64,000 nt of DNA from Podospora comata (GCA_017354895.1 CP071495.1:2835001-2899000), one strand, 5' to 3'; numbered from the stretch's first letter, positions 47,001 to 61,600 are shown. The notes: generated from the letters alone by a model not told the origin. Made by a program: numbers and translations.

Positions 47001-50000
47001 TCCCCCCTATGCCCAATTTTGCAAAAGTCGTCCCACATGGCACCACGAAGCGCTGTGGCCTCACTGATCGAACGAGGTTAGCTGGAACCCGACGAAAAAT
47101 AGTCCACAGTCTCCTTGGGAACTTGCGGAGCCGGCATCAAAACCAGAGGCACAGACGGATACGGAGCACAAGGGGGAGGTATTCAAAAACAGAACTCCAC
47201 CATATACCCAGTAGTATAAACGTGGAGAAACAGCGACAGTCGAATGGCAGAGAGACGGATAGATGCCGTGGGCCGTGGGCCGTGCAAATCTCCCGTGCCC
47301 GCCGCCGACGACGGACGGAGCAACGCGGACGAACCATTGCGGCCACGGGGGGGACACAAAAAATAACGAGATAATCCAGGGTTCCGCTGCGATGTTCACA
47401 ATCTTCAAAACCTCAAACTTCAACTTCCACTCCTCCCACCTAAACCCCACTCTGTCCAAACTTCAAGATGGGGGCACCATCCAAAACCAATCAATGCAAC
47501 CCACCTTTTTTCTTGCTTTCCCGTCCCAGTCTCTCATTCCTTCCTTCCACAAGACCGAATTCACCAGTCATGTGCGTGCCTTCCTCACACACATCACTTG
47601 GTCTTTCCCAGCAACTGCGAAGCTTGCTTGGGAGGAGGGGTCCTTCCAATAAACCCCATTCTATCATTTTTTGCTGCAGGCACAAACCACCACGACACCT
47701 AGGAGTGGATTTTTATGCACGCTCTCTCTTTCTACCTTACCTTGGTGTCCGTACCAACCTCTCCTTCCCGCCCGTCCGTCCGTACAAATTGCTGGCTGGC
47801 TGGCTGGCTGGCTCTGCCTCACCTGCAATGCACACTGCACACTGCACTGCACATCGTTTCCTTCCTTCCTGTTCGTTCGAGATAATTTACCCCCCCACCC
47901 AACTAAATAATGTGGCCTGTGTGGTCAGTCTGCTGCAGGTTCAATCAAAAAGGGAATAGGAAGAGAGGTTAGGCGATGATACGGTACATGTTGTGGTAGG
48001 TACGAAAGAGGGGGGAAAAAAGAGAGGGGTAAGAAAACCAGTTTGAAGTAAACATGCTATGTTTTCTCACGCCCTCGCAAATGTGCTGTGAGAATGCCAT
48101 GTCGAGCTGGCGCTGGCAGTTGGGCAACTGCTTGCAGTAGTGAATTATTTTACTTGAAGATCCCAACTCCACTACGGGATATGCCTACATTAGTGGACAA
48201 GAAAAATATCAAGCCTTCAGGGTAAGTACTGTAAGAAAAACAGGATTTTGTCAAGATCGTAGATCATGAGATCTACCACAACCACCACCCCCATGATCGA
48301 CCCTGAGATTTTGTTGTTAACCCTCAGGGTCCTCACTCACACGGCTGCCGCGTACCGTTGTTGAGAAGTGAGGTGTTCATGCATCAAGCCCAATGAGGGT
48401 GGTGAGCCAGGGGATGAATGGGCGATAAACACGCCATCTTGTATGAGGATGTCAAGTTGCCTAAAATGCTTGACGACCTACGACAGGGCGGGATCTACCT
48501 GTTTGAGAGACGAGATCTGTTCTCATTATCACGAAAGTTGGAAGAAATGATCATCTCCCTGGATGTTTGAGAAATGGCAACATGAATGAGGGGGGGGGTG
48601 GATGGTGTACGTATTTGACACACGTATACTCTGCGGGCGGAGTTTCCATTTCTTTGTCAAGTTTTCGGTAGTGAATTGGAGACTTTTAGACAAGGCCAGG
48701 TCACAAGGCGACTAACACGAAGGAAAATCCCCCTCTCAGCCCAAGCCAAGACGGTCTTCTTTTCGTGTAAAACCCAAGGTTGCTGTGATCATGAGCGTCT
48801 TTGTCAAAGAAAACTATGGTGCGCTCGTGATACCTGACTAGTTTAGGTAGACTAGAAGAAAATTCTTGACAATGGGCTGGCTGGGAAGGCAAATGCAAGA
48901 CATTCTTCAAACTAGTTTAGTTCAGGCTTCTTCTGTATGATGATGACTATAGTGTCGTGTAGTCTGATATTCCAACCTCGCGCCTTACCATGGACTAGCA
49001 CAAGGAAAGTTTGCCGCCTGAAGCATGGTTGGACTGGCGACAGCCGTCGTGTTCAAGCTGTCTCCCATTCATCGACATTGTTGATTTGCAGAAGAGAGAG
49101 GGTGTGTTGTCTGGTTTTAATCCATGAGGGTGCGTGCCCAACCGGCCAATGAAGGGGACCGGGGAGTTGTTTCTAGTCTGCCTCTCGAAAATGCAAGGAC
49201 GGACGACGGACTGCAGACAAGGCGATAAAAATCTGCGGGTGGTGGGTTGATTTTGGGATGGGATGGGATGGAATTTGTTTGGGGGGCATATGAGCAAACG
49301 GGGGGGGCAAAAGATGGGACAAAACGAAGCGTCGCACTGCAGATGCAGGCCGGTTCAAAGAAGAGTGGTTCGTGATTCCCACACGCCGCGCAAGCTATAG
49401 TAGCAGCCCTTTTACGTCTACATGTCCTGTCGCTCACTTTACACGACGACAATTGATACAGTATACAGCTGGGGGTTAATAAATGAGAAGTCGTTTTTCG
49501 GCGCGCGGCTGGGTGGGATGTTTGACGAAATCTGATCTGTATGTTTTCTTGTGCCATGGCTCTGCCTATCTGTGCCTTGCGAACCGCGAACCACCCCCCA
49601 TCTCCGTGATTGATATGCTGCTGCACTGCGACGATGGACGTAAATTGAGGACGACGAGACGACACCATAGACCCCCACGTTTGTCTCTGGGTTGCGGTTC
49701 CGTATCTCGAGTCCTTCTGGCTCACAAGCCCGCGCTTGGTTTTATCTTTCTTTCTTGCGTTGCCCAGCCGCTCCAGATGGTTGAGAATGCGAATAATGCC
49801 GCGGCAATCCGCAAAGTTGCGAAGAGACGAGACACAGGTGCAAAAATAGGATTTGGGGGTCTTTCAGACGATGGCGCAGAGGTACAAAGTACGTATCTAG
49901 GTCCAGCTCGCTTCCACTGGCATGAAAGCAGCAATGGTTCGAGACGACAAGCGTGAAAAAAAAGAAGCCTAGAACAGAATATGGAAAAATGGAATGAAGT

Positions 50001-51294
50001 GAAAAGTTTTTTTTGATAGTCATTCGAGTAACCACACCGGCGACGCCCAAACACTCAGGCGCTCGGTTTCACCGTGTGGGTTTTGGGCCCCAGTCCACGA
50101 TGAGAGAGGCCATCATTGGACGGTGTTGAAGAAAAGCAACTGGCGCTCCCGTTCTATGGCTAGCGGGTGAAAAAAGAGGCGAGGAACGCAGACACCAAAA
50201 CGCCTGATCTGCCCTCCGCAAGAAGCCGCTGCAAGGCCTGAGGCCGCACCCCCCTCCTCTAACTGGACGCTTGAGAGGGAAGTGGTGCGCGGGTGGACGA
50301 CACCAGCAGCAGCAGTAGCAGCAGACGATCCAATCCAATGGCCACCTGCTCGTGGCCCGAACTGTGAATTTCTTGCGCTTCTTTTTTCCCAACGGGCAGT
50401 AGAAAGTCGGATGGCACTGGTGACAGTGATATGGCACCACAAGACGAGAATCTAACGAGGCACATCCCGAAGGTCAGAAGACACTGAATGTGTGTCCCTT
50501 GATGTCCCTTGACGGTGACGAACCCCCCACCTGTACAAGAATGGTTTTGCCTTGGCGCCATAGCATAAACATCTTGCACCTTAAAACAACTGAAGCAAGA
50601 AAGCAGACAGAGATATCCATGAGACAGGCCTTGCGATGCTCACTGATGAGTGCTGATGAGCTGTGGATGGCGGGCAATTGCGTGCACTGCTGATGACACA
50701 CCCCTCCCCGATGAGCTCAAGGCCAGGCTGGATGGCGCTAAAGCAGCCAGCGCCCCGCTCATCAGTTCACACCCTATTGACCAGGGTGGTGCCACGACAA
50801 AAAAGATGGCCGATATTCTCACCCCCGACTGAAAAGATTTTCTTTCCCACCCCCCTGACCCAAACCCCTGCCATCGCGCTATTGCAAACTTGGCCTAGCG
50901 CCGAGTGAAGGCCCTTGCCCAGCACACGCCCAGCACACCCACGAGGTTTCGAGCCAGAAGTGGTACGTTCTCTCGGTGTACTGTGCCGGGATTCAAGTGC
51001 TGCGACCTTCTGCGAATTTCTGCTCGCGAGGTACTTTGGCGGCCTACCCCGGCAGCGTACCAGCTACTGCGTCGCTGTCTGAGTCCTCTCGTGGGTCCTT
51101 TGTGGTCATGGGCAGGTGCCTCGTCCCACACCCCTCACACCTCCAAGCCCAGGGCAGGCCAGGTGCCAGGAATACATATTCCAGGCGTCTCCCAGTTCAA
51201 CTTCGCTCCTCCTGCCCTTGGCACCAGCACAGCTTGATCTTCATCGTTTGATCTTTTCCACACTCTCCTTCTCCACCACTTCGCTCCCAGTCCT
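35037..51294. other. 16-kb gene desert upstream of the Ecl1-like gene
   Basis: I see no ORF with a recognisable domain, codon pattern or splice structure over 16 kb. The longest ORF is 186 aa (44,307-44,867) and looks random. The sequence is not AT-rich. It holds many homopolymer and simple-repeat tracts: (CCA)n at about 40,728-40,752, (CTGG)n at about 47,791-47,813, GA-runs at about 45,977-45,990, poly-G near 38,800 and GGT/GAT runs near 39,236-39,255. Likely contents are regulatory DNA, long untranslated RNA or lineage-specific non-coding RNA. Confidence 0.55.
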
Positions 51295-51350
51295 GTGAGT
51301 CAACGAGCATTCGTCTTCTTATAGACTCGACCACCCTCTCTCTTCAACAG
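51295..51350 (+). other. Probable 5'-untranslated intron of the Ecl1-like gene
   Basis: Donor CCT|GTGAGT at 51295 and acceptor TTCAACAG ending at 51350 enclose 56 bp. Downstream lies a CAA/CCA-rich leader typical of highly expressed fungal mRNAs, running to the ATG at 51475. No branch consensus is clear. Confidence 0.45.
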
Positions 51351-51474
51351 CAACAACAAGATCAACCAACAAAGAAGACCAACAAGCAACCACAGCCATC
51401 TCGAGCTACTGCTACATAGCAACACCAACAACCAAACAACACCAGCCAACCTTTCAGATCAACAACCAGTAAAC

Positions 51475-51888
51475 ATGTCTTTCGATTGGGATCACCAGTT
51501 CTGCCTGGGCTGCGACAAGCAAACCGACGGCACCACCTACTGCTCTGAAGCCTGCCGTCTTGGGGACTACGAGAAGACTGCTTCCTCTTCATCATCACCA
51601 AGCTCTGGGGCGAGCTCACCAACCCTGAACGAGTGGACCTTCAACAAGCCAACCTCCAGCAGCTCCAAGTTCTACCTCTCCCCCGCCTTCGACTTCAGCA
51701 CACCACAAACATCCCGCTCCAACTCTGTCCTCTCCCCATCCGCCTCGCAAACCAGCCTCTGCTCCATGCGCAGCACATCCTCTGCCGGGCTCGACGCCGC
51801 TCAACTGTCAGACAAGGCCGCCCGCGAACTGAGGGCCTACGCTCGTTCGTTCGAATCTGTCCGCACTCAACGTAGACGATCGTACTAG
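51475..51888 (+). CDS. Ecl1-type zinc-binding life-span regulatory factor
   Basis: This is a 137-aa intronless protein of the Ecl1/2/3 family. Fission-yeast relatives extend chronological life span and respond to nutrient limitation. The N-terminus DWDHQFCLGCDKQTDG carries C10 and C13, followed by C23 and C27 in TYCSEAC, a compact Zn-binding signature. The middle is Ser/Thr/Pro-rich and probably disordered. A short helical C-terminus (ELRAYARSFE) ends in Arg/Ser. The ATG follows a clean CA-rich leader. The gene stands alone in a long non-coding region, which suggests heavy transcriptional control, but this is inference. Paralogues of this family share only the Cys block, so the exact member cannot be named. 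Confidence 0.8.
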   Translation: MSFDWDHQFCLGCDKQTDGTTYCSEACRLGDYEKTASSSSSPSSGASSPTLNEWTFNKPTSSSSKFYLSPAFDFSTPQTSRSNSVLSPSASQTSLCSMRSTSSAGLDAAQLSDKAARELRAYARSFESVRTQRRRSY

Positions 51889-52565
51889 ACGACAACGAAC
51901 ACATCTTCCTTCGAGCGAATCGTCCTTTTTTCCTTGACTTTATCAACAGTAGCGACATATACCCCACACAATCGATTTATACACACCATACACACGGCTC
52001 AATCAACATTTCTTTTGTCTCGGTCTTTTTCACAACGGGTTTTTGTAACAAAAAAATTGCATTCATCGGAGCTCAGCATCATAAAAAAGTTTTGGGTCGC
52101 AACACACATGCTCAGGCTTGGAACACACCATCCAAGAACCGGGGTTTTGGCTTTCTGATTTTAATTTCCTTTTGGGCGTACAACAACACTTGGGCTTTGG
52201 GTCGGCGGGGCTGGGCTTCACAACAACACCACACGATCACATCACACAATATGGGATTATGGAAGGAAGCTGTGTATTACAGAGAGAAAGCGAGGGAACA
52301 ATATCTGTTTTATTTTTTCCTTTTTTCTTCTGTGCTATCTACTATGGGATGGGGGGAGGTACAACATCGCTTACCTTACTTGCATCTGGAACGGGTTTTT
52401 GGGTTCGGGATGAGGAGGGATGGAATTGTTTTGTGGGAAATCAGCTTTGGCGGGCGGCGGAGCTCAGACTGTGTTTTATCATATTGCTACAAAGGGAAAC
52501 TATGGGGAGGGGGCCAGGCGTTTTTGATCTCAAGACCTAACAGCAGTGTCTTTGGAGAACATCTT

Positions 52566-52603
<38 letters not shown>

Positions 52604-55600
52604 GGCGGATGGAATCTCCCATCATTAGGTAGCCAAGCAGTAAATTGTCTGCCTACACCAGTCAACAACAAAGTTGACAAGGTGAACTTAAATGGAAAAA
52701 GATTACCAATCCCACTACCAAGGTCCACTTCATTTGCATAAAAAGTGTCGTCAACAATAAGAAAAATGTCTTAGAGGGAGCAACAGTCACGATCGTAAGT
52801 GTCGGTGTAGTCAGGAGGTGAATCGGGCTCTTTTTTTTTTAGGGGACTCCACCCAAGGTTGATGATCACTTGAAGATTTGGAGGTATGGAATGCCAATGT
52901 GTGTATTAGGTAATTGAGCCGGTCTTGGAGGTTGATCATGTGTTGGTGATTTACAATGTCACTGGACCATTTTTTCGAGAGCAGGTTTTTTTACAATGTA
53001 GAAGATTTTCTCCACTATCTAGTGAATGGAAGTGGTGATCATGCTGTCTGTGCCTTTTGTGGTTGTGACAGCTGGGTTTTGGCAGGGCAGCGGCGGAGTT
53101 GATGTGGTAGGCGGAGGCGGAGGCGGCACGGGAAACGTCCTCCGCATGCAGCTGGGCTGGTGGTGTTGTTGTCCAGCCATCGAGATGCAGCTTTTTGAGA
53201 ATGATGGGCGTTGGAGAGGGGGCATCATCAATCATGTGGTCTTTTGGTTGGTGAGAGAGGGGTTAGGTATGCGGTTACCATTTTCCTCCAGGTTATGTAA
53301 ATCGTTCAAATCATAAAAGATGTACATATGTTTCTACCAATTGCACCTACAGATTTATGCAAGTTGCAGCAACATGTGCAAAAAGTCGTGGACTGTGCTC
53401 GGCCACTCAACTTATTGAAGGTGGAAGAGGACTTGACCCCCTATTTACAACTCATGCAGTGATTATGCATTTTTGGCCGTATATGCCGTTGGGTATGGGA
53501 AATATTTGAGCAATCATCGATGGGCAATTTTTATCGAATGTTTTATGGGCATGTTTTTGGCACGATCTTGTCCAAGTCCCCAAATTGGATGGACACCTCC
53601 TCTACAGTGGCAGTGCTTCTGGATGATTTCTATGGATCGAGGTTGCAATCTATCCATCAGGGTATGGAGAAGAAACCGTTGAGATCGAGGAGGGTTTTGA
53701 GTGTGACTGCTTGACAGATCCACTTTCGATTGGCATGTCACTCATTCATCCTCATCGGTAGGTCCGGACATCTCCCGCCCGCCAGCCCGCAACCCCTATC
53801 GGACGATATGAGGTTGTGAAAAAACGGGAGTACCTGCAGTCATTATACATCATACATTGAGAAGCATTTTTTCCTCCTCGGGGCTTTCGGGGATCGGGTT
53901 TCTCTTCACGAGGGGTGATTTCATCATTGTTCCATAGTTTGGTGTTTGTGAATAGATTCACACTGATTAGAGCAAGTAGTTTTTCTCACCTTCGGAGCTT
54001 TCGGGATCGGTTTTTTTTTATCACGAGGGGTGATTTCATCATCGTATAATTTCTCCCCATAAGCATGGTGTTTGTGGATAGAGAGTCACATTGGTTGAAA
54101 GAGACTGCGCTCTCCCTGTTGGGAAATAGTTGGAAGTGGGGATTTGAAGCCTGATGACGACTGAATGGGCAGTTTCATGAACTTGGACGGAAGGGAGAGA
54201 AGGGACGGGATGCAAAGGAGATCACTCCTCTCCTCCACAATTTTCTCGTTTGAAGGTTCCGAAAGGGCGAAGAAAAATAAGTTACAGGTTTAGAGTCAAA
54301 ATCCACTTTTTAACATCATAGGTTGGGAAGTTGTGTGTTTCAGGTTGCTTGCCTTGTTGGCGTTGCTAGGTGGGGAGTAAGAAAACTGCTTTTTTTTGCT
54401 GGCATGAAAGGTTGCAGGGAGAGATGCTGTGCCGGGTGTTGGGACCTTGATGGACGGACCTTGGAACCTTGATGGGCAAAGGTTCCATTTACTAGGTAAA
54501 AAGGGTTTGTGTCTGTGTGTTGTCTACACGAGTAAGAAAGCTCTCTCCAAGTGTATTCTTCTCGGAAAAGCTGAGGTTCAAGCGAGTGGCGTAGGGAGCT
54601 CAGGGAGGAGGAGGCTCAATTCAACAGCGGCAGCAAGAGAAAAAAAGCTTGGCCTGATCTTCAATGTTGCATATAGCCGCATATATCAGTCTGAAATGAC
54701 CGGCATCAACCTCTCTTGCTGGCAGGGAGCAATTGGCAACCGAAGGGATGAAGGGATGAGATAGAAGAGAGTCAGTGACATCACATCAAAGTTCAATTTA
54801 AGTTTGTCTAGTCTCAATTGCGTGCTCGAGCTCAGGGCCGAGATGCAGACGTTGGCCAAAATCCCAAGAAAAAAATCTTTAAACTCAGAGCTAACAGGAA
54901 CCTCAGGAAGCACCGCCGCCATCGCCGCTCGCCGCCGCAATGGCAGGATGGAGCTGAGCTATTCGTAGCTTTCCCCGCAAAATTCACTTTTTTGTTACCA
55001 TTCTCAGACGCATAAGTTTTTCCCATCTGGAGACAGAAACAGGGACTCTCCATGCTTGATCAGGGGAAAATTGGGGGGTGTGAGCTTCGTAAACTGCCGA
55101 TGTCCGGTGGATACGCCTATTTTTTGTGTCTGGCAATCCGAGCTGGCTGGAAGCCCCAAATCGTACGGTCGAGGTTCAACATCGTTCATTGTTATTTCCG
55201 ATGCTATGGTACCACCCACACCTCACCTGGCAGTTGGCCGTGACGGCGGAGAGAGCCGGTGAGCCCCGTTCCGTGTCTGTCTGTACCGACGGGGTGTTGT
55301 AATAATGGTCCGGTTCGCGGTACCACAAGAAAACTGAATTTTCTTTCTCTTTTGTCAATGATGATGAATGTCTTGGACGGGGCAAGAGGTGATTGGTAGG
55401 GGAAGAAATCCCGGGCTTCCCAGTGGGCAAAGTTTGCATTCCTGTCTTTGTTCCAGAAGTCGCGCCATTTTTACTGTTGAGCTCCCTTACTTGAAAATGA
55501 CGATAGTATTGAGACACTGCCTCTTCTTGCTTTGTATGGAAAGTTCTCGTGCACAGTAAAAAAGATGATCCCGCTCCCGATCGCGGATGTGTGCCGTCTA

Positions 55601-58600
55601 CCCCTAGTGTATCCGAGTTGCTGGGTTCCAGACTCCTTTTTTTTTCTTTGAACGGCTCATCATGGAGTAGGAGTTGTGGAGCGGCATCGGCAGTGCAGTG
55701 CATTTTTTTTGGTTATGATTTCAGCCATATCAAGGTTACCTTAGGTAATATCCACCTCAGTTTATAAAATGCACCCCTCTCGATCGAGATGGCCGGCTGG
55801 TGTTGCGAGAATGAAGCGAGGCATGAGGTAGAGCAGAGTGAGACATTGAAACATTGAAACAATGCCACCACTTCACCGACCGGATGAGCCGCGGCTGGGC
55901 AAGGCGTCGAGGCGTCTAAAACCTGTCAGGACGAGTAACGGTCACTGTAACCATGGATAGGAAGATCAAGGCGAAACTGCGTGGTATAATGCCGTGATAT
56001 CTGTGATCATATCAGCGGGAGATATCATCACCGGCTTTGATCGCGATTTGCTCAACCGACTTTTGCCTTGTATATTCCGGCTTGGCTAAACGTCTTGCTG
56101 GCTTCGGGTAGCCAGAGTTCGGTAACACAGCAGCGCCTCGCTGTGAACATCTGATAACAACCATGGTGTATCGGTGATACTACTTTGTGCGCATCAAATG
56201 CCAAAGAGGTGGCGGATGTTGCCGCCCAACCTCACGGAACGGGTTGACAAGAGACGGGAGAGCAAGAGATAGCAACTGGCGGGCAGGCAGAAGGTTCTCT
56301 CTCTGTGCTCATCGACAAAGGCAATGATGTCAAAGCTGTCAGCCATGGTTGTGTCCAGGAGAACCCAGAATCGGCAAGTGTCATCTGCTCGGTTAGACAG
56401 CTTGGCCACAGGGAGGAAGGGGGCGTGGATGGAGAGCTTGAGGAAGGACCCTTTGTGAAGGGATTCCCGGGCGTATTTTCCCGCACAAAGGTTTCTCTGC
56501 CGGTGATTGCTTTTGGCCCTTCCCAAGGCGTAGACCCTCGGGTCCGTCTCCCTGAAAGAGACACCAGCCATGCCATTGTTTGCAAACTTCCGAGATTGGA
56601 GGACGACCACTGGAAGTTTCCAGGGAACAACGCACACCTTTGCAATTCCCTACGCAGTACCTTATGCATTGCTGCGTTGCTGCCAAGAAAATACCAGCAG
56701 GTTCCGTGATATTTTCTTTGTTGACGACAGTGCTCTGATTGCTCCTCAGGGGGTAGGAGTTGACTCACTGACGGGGTTGAAAAATCACAAAAAAATCTGC
56801 TGTCACGGGCTTCACAAAGATGGAGTCGGCCGAGTCCCTTGCTTGTGGAGGGGGAGGGGTGTGATCAGGAAGAAGCTGGAGCCAGATCGGATCCGCAAAG
56901 TGTCAATTTCATGCCAGGGTTGAATTGGAATTGTGGAAAAAGTCCACTTTGTCCACTCAGCAACCCACTTTGCATGTCAGAGCACTGCTGGACCCCACTG
57001 ATGGCATCATTGGGTCATCAAACAGCTGTTGGCAAGCAATTCTGCGTACCTACTGTAGGTAGTATGCAGCCAATTGGCCTGGCTGGCGGCTTAATAGCGC
57101 TGATATTGCAAGAAAAAAAGGTTTTCGTTTCAGAACAGGCGAGGTTTTTCTGTGGTTGAATTCATCTATTTCGGAGCGAATCACTGCCCGTAACTTCGTC
57201 GGTCCATCGGTGAGCAGGGTAGCGGCTGACATAAGGCTCGCTAGACCAGGATCGGGGGGGTCTTCCCGCTGGGCAGCCTCTCGGATAATTTGTTCACGCC
57301 CAGCTTTCGTGATTGATCTCCCGGCCGGACCAGATCAGATTCAGCCCAGTTTGATGTTAGCGCTGTGCATCTCACCACCAAACACTAACACCTTTAGGCC
57401 CTTCGATTGGTGTGCCCAAGATACCAGCTGTTTGTGTTACGCAGTTCTTCGGCAGTCCATCGCTCGATCCACGCACGCCCTGGTTCGCTTGGCCTGGCAT
57501 TGCTGGCTTGAGACAGAGCCTCTCGATCATCGTCAGTCGGCCACGCCGTTGATCAAAGAGAAAAATTTTCTCGTCCGTCATGTTTCGTCACGCCTCTCGC
57601 CTGCCCGTGCTAGCCTTGCTCCCCAGCGGCACAGAACCCATCATTCAGGCCGCCATTCTCCTGTTCCTGGCCCTGGCCGTCCACGCCGTCCACGGGTCGC
57701 TTCCTATTCCTCCATCGGCATCGGACGTGGATCCCCATATCTCCCCTCAGGCATCACTGGGGGTCCGGCTTCACACCAATGAGAGAGAGCTTCCGCCTGG
57801 CGTGCCCTGAGCTGATGGAGCTTCTGAGCTGTTTGCTCTCGTGCGGGACTCCACTCGAGAGCTTCTTGGAGTCAGAGGGCATTGGCCAGGCTAGAACCCA
57901 AGCTCTGGTTCATGCTGGCCAACGTGTCAGCGTCTCTGCCGTCCAGCCAAGATGCAGCGAAGCCCAAGGAATCCACACCAGTCATGTCCGGCTCCGTTGC
58001 TCTCGTTGGTCTGCCGTCCCGGCCAAGGCTGGTCGCGGGCGGGAGTTGGGACTGGGTCCCCACCTTTTTGGTCCAACCTCCGTCCCCGTGGCTGGCGGAA
58101 TAGGACCTACAGGCCACGGCGCTCTGCCTCCGGCCCTGGCGGCTTACGCTTGCTTCAGATACCGAGTTATTACCCACATTGGCGAATGAAGGACCAGCGG
58201 GCTGCCAGCCAGGTGTACGGAGCCGAGTGATTGGCTGGCACGGTAAATTGATGCTTCCCGTGGGACAATGAGTCGTGCAAGTTTCTCTTTGCACACTTCA
58301 CTCCGAACGATTCGTCCGCATCGGGTACCCGGTCATATCCACGAACTCCAACACATGAGGCGGATGCCTTCACTTCGGCACATCTCCCTCTACCGCCGTT
58401 CAGCATCCGGACGCGGGTACGGCAGGGCAGAAGTGGAGCTCTCGTCTCACTCTCCTCGTGCCTTGTGCCACACGATCTAAGACTTCGCCAATGACGGGTC
58501 CCGTAACTGAGTCGATCTTGTGTCCGAGTCTCTGATTATGTCTTGGTCTGGAAAGGGGAGAAGCCTGCCACTCGGTCTGCTTCGTGCTCTCAGCCCCGAG

Positions 58601-61600
58601 GCAAGGTGCTGGGGGCTGACAAAGATGCAAAAAAAAAACAAAAAAAAAAAGGATATGCAGTTTCGGGGCGTTGGACAAAGCATTTGAGTCCGAGGCGGGG
58701 ATGCTGAGAAGATTGGGTACAAGGACGAGGTCACAATAACATAGGTACGTACGCTACGGTGCTTGTTGTTGTTGTTGTTGCTGCTTCCCTTGTCACCCGT
58801 GTCCTCCATTGAGGATGAAACAACCACCTTGTTTACTATTGTCCAATACTATCCCTGACTTTTCTCTTATTTTGCTCCATCACCAACTCCTATTCGGCCG
58901 ACACGGAAGGGAAGGGAAAGAGCTTAGTGGCTAAGTTCTACCAGAGAGGCATGACATACGTGGACATGCATTCCTCGACTCACGATGAGAGTTTTGGTAC
59001 TCTGAAGGGGTTGGCCCTGCCTGAGGACTGGGTTTAAGGCGAGCAGGAATGTTGAACCCTTAATCTCTGCTTTGTCTCAAGTGACGACTAAAGGAAAGCA
59101 GGGAACATGCCTTTCCCAGCAGCTTAGGCAAGCGAGACAACTCAACGGGCGTGCCTGTGTACCTGACTCTTTTTTTCTTTCTCTTTGCTGGCTCAAACGA
59201 CATACCCATACTGCCGACGTGTGCAGCAAGTGTGTCTTTGTTTTCGTACATGTCGCCTCGCACAGAGGGGGAGTGAGGTAGTGTACACTTCAGAGAGCGT
59301 GAATTCTCTGTGCACTTTGGGTGGATGGTGATCCATTCATGGTGCTTGCTTGCCCGCCTGCTGGTTCCTTCTGGCCTGATTTTTCTGACTGGTTCTGTTA
59401 CCTGTCCTTCTTCCCGCTGCCTGGGCACCGGCATTCCCAGAGGCAGGACATATGTTTCGTTTTGTGGTTGGTTGTGGGCTATGTGTGGACCAGTGTCCGG
59501 TGGTACAGTACCGTAAGCTCAACTGCCGCAATCCCCGCCGTTGTTGTGTTTCGGACGAGAAGGAGAATAAAAAATTGGGAAGCCAATTTAACAGCTTCAT
59601 GCTTGCTTTGAGGGGGTTGTTTCTAGTTGGGGGCATACAAGAGGGCGGAGAGAGCGCCGGACCCGAACCGGCAAGTTCCGACTGGATGAACCAAAAAGTT
59701 TTTTTTTCTCTGTGTAGCAATTGGACAGAATGGAGATAGGGAACACAAAGGCTTTCAAGTTGGCTTTACCCGTTTGTTACTCAGGGTATAGGATGGGGGG
59801 GGCTGTGGTGAGAAGACAAGTGCGAGGCTTACCAGCCAAACACAGACACAGAGACAGCGGGTAAGAGGGGCAAAGCAAGGCAGAAGTGAACTGAAGCGGA
59901 TGAATGTATCCGACAGGGAGATTATTTGCTTACTGGTGGACATTGTTGAGCTGGAATGTGTGTTGATGCAAATAATGCACGAAAGGGGTTTATTTGGAAA
60001 AGTGGATATTTTTCGAGGGGGGAGTGAGTTTGTTTGGCATTGGTTTGTTGTTCACTTTCACCCCCCCTTTCTTGACCCACTAGCTGGCCGGTTACAGAGA
60101 CTCCCCTCTTCATGCTCAAGCCCAGAGAGGTCTGTTACTATTGTCTTTGAACGAAGCGGGAGTTTCGAGCACCTTCCGTTGGTTTCGCCTCTGTGGAGAC
60201 TGGTTGTTGCACACACAGGAGTGTCAACAAAGACAGGCTTACAGAGAGAGAGGCAAGGGAGTAAAAGTGAAAACTCTGTCGTTTTGTCTCTTGCTATTGG
60301 GTTTGGTGGGTTCATTGGGAGGGGGCTTAGTTGCGCACTTTTAAACGCTCTCGGACTGATGATGATGTGATGAGTGCAGGTAACAAGTCAAAGAGTGACA
60401 ACACAAAAGGGCTGGGCTGCTTAGTTGCGACCGGTCGGTCAATGACTTGCAGTTTGACTTTCTGGCAGCTTGTCAGTGGATAGATGAGTTTCTGGCAGTT
60501 GGTTATTGGTCATTGGGCATCTCGGCAAGGTAGAGCATGTCTGTTGTCTTCTCGGGCCGCTAGGGAGGGAGGATGGATACAGTACACGCTGGTCTGATGA
60601 TGTGTGAGCTGTGCTCTTCGGGCCGCTAGAGGGGAGGGATTTAGATGGATGCGGTGCACGCTGTTCAAGAGGAGGGCGGGTTTTGTGTGCCGTGGTGCCG
60701 AGCACAGGTTTGAGGTCTGGGAGACCCTGGGTGTAAGGAAAGCTTGCAGAGGTTAGACATTGGCTTAGTCCCAGGCAGAGATACAACCAGGCTGCAGCAG
60801 TGTCGGGTTTTGGTCTCTGAAGTACCTCCTATACTGTGATGCCGGCGTTTTTTTCGTGGCAACAAACACCCAAAATATGAGAAGTGGCCTCTAGTGAGCA
60901 CTGTGAATCTCAGTATTGTTTGTTCTGGGCTCGCGTCTTTGAGTTGTGCTGAACTTGATTGGTATTGGGTAGGTAGTCTTTTCGCCCTGAAATGGGACCC
61001 AAGAAGACGGTTTGGATTGGGCAGAAATTGAGGGGAGAGGGGTTCAGGCGTGCCACGTTGCTGGGGGTCTGTCCCAGAGACTCTGAAAATTTGCAGTGCT
61101 AGTAGGTGCTATTGGACAATTGAGTGAAGAATTGGACAAATGGAGAAGGGAAGGGGGTGATGGGTGGTGATGCAGGTTTGGTTGGTTGTTGGTGTTGAGG
61201 TTCTTCTGTTGAGAAGACTCAACTAGGTAAGAAGAGGCAGATATGGATGGAGGGGTGGTTGAAGCATGTCAGTCAGGGTAAGGTAGGTTGGCTGTTTCTA
61301 ACTGACATGAGCATGCTTGGAGTGTAGCTACTTGGCTGGGTTAGTCTCGAAGAGGTGGTCGTTTGGCAGCTGTTGTAGGGTTCATGACCAGGGCCGATGG
61401 AAAGCGAAAGTGGATGGCAACTCATGATAAGAGACTCGTAGCAGGATGTATTGTGGATGTTCCACAGGTGTTCTTAATATTGCGTTGTTTTAGATATGGG
61501 TATGGCTTTTCAGAGGTACAGGTAGGGCTCTTCTAGGTACCCATAGCTGAGGCTCTTCGAAATGCAAAATGTATTATGTTTGTTCATGGCCTAAAGCTGT

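Noticed and set aside
56232-56768. 178-aa minus-strand ORF opposite a 134-aa plus-strand ORF
   Set aside because: Both strands are open with no family match; it looks like chance in GC-balanced DNA.
57156-57810. Overlapping ORFs of 208 and 76 aa, the latter with a hydrophobic N-terminus
   Set aside because: Two equally open frames overlap, neither has a known motif, and the hydrophobic stretch alone does not support a secreted protein.
59620-59700. tRNA-like GC-rich hairpin region (GGCGGAGAGAGCGCC...)
   Set aside because: It does not provide A and B boxes or a cloverleaf with correct arm spacing.
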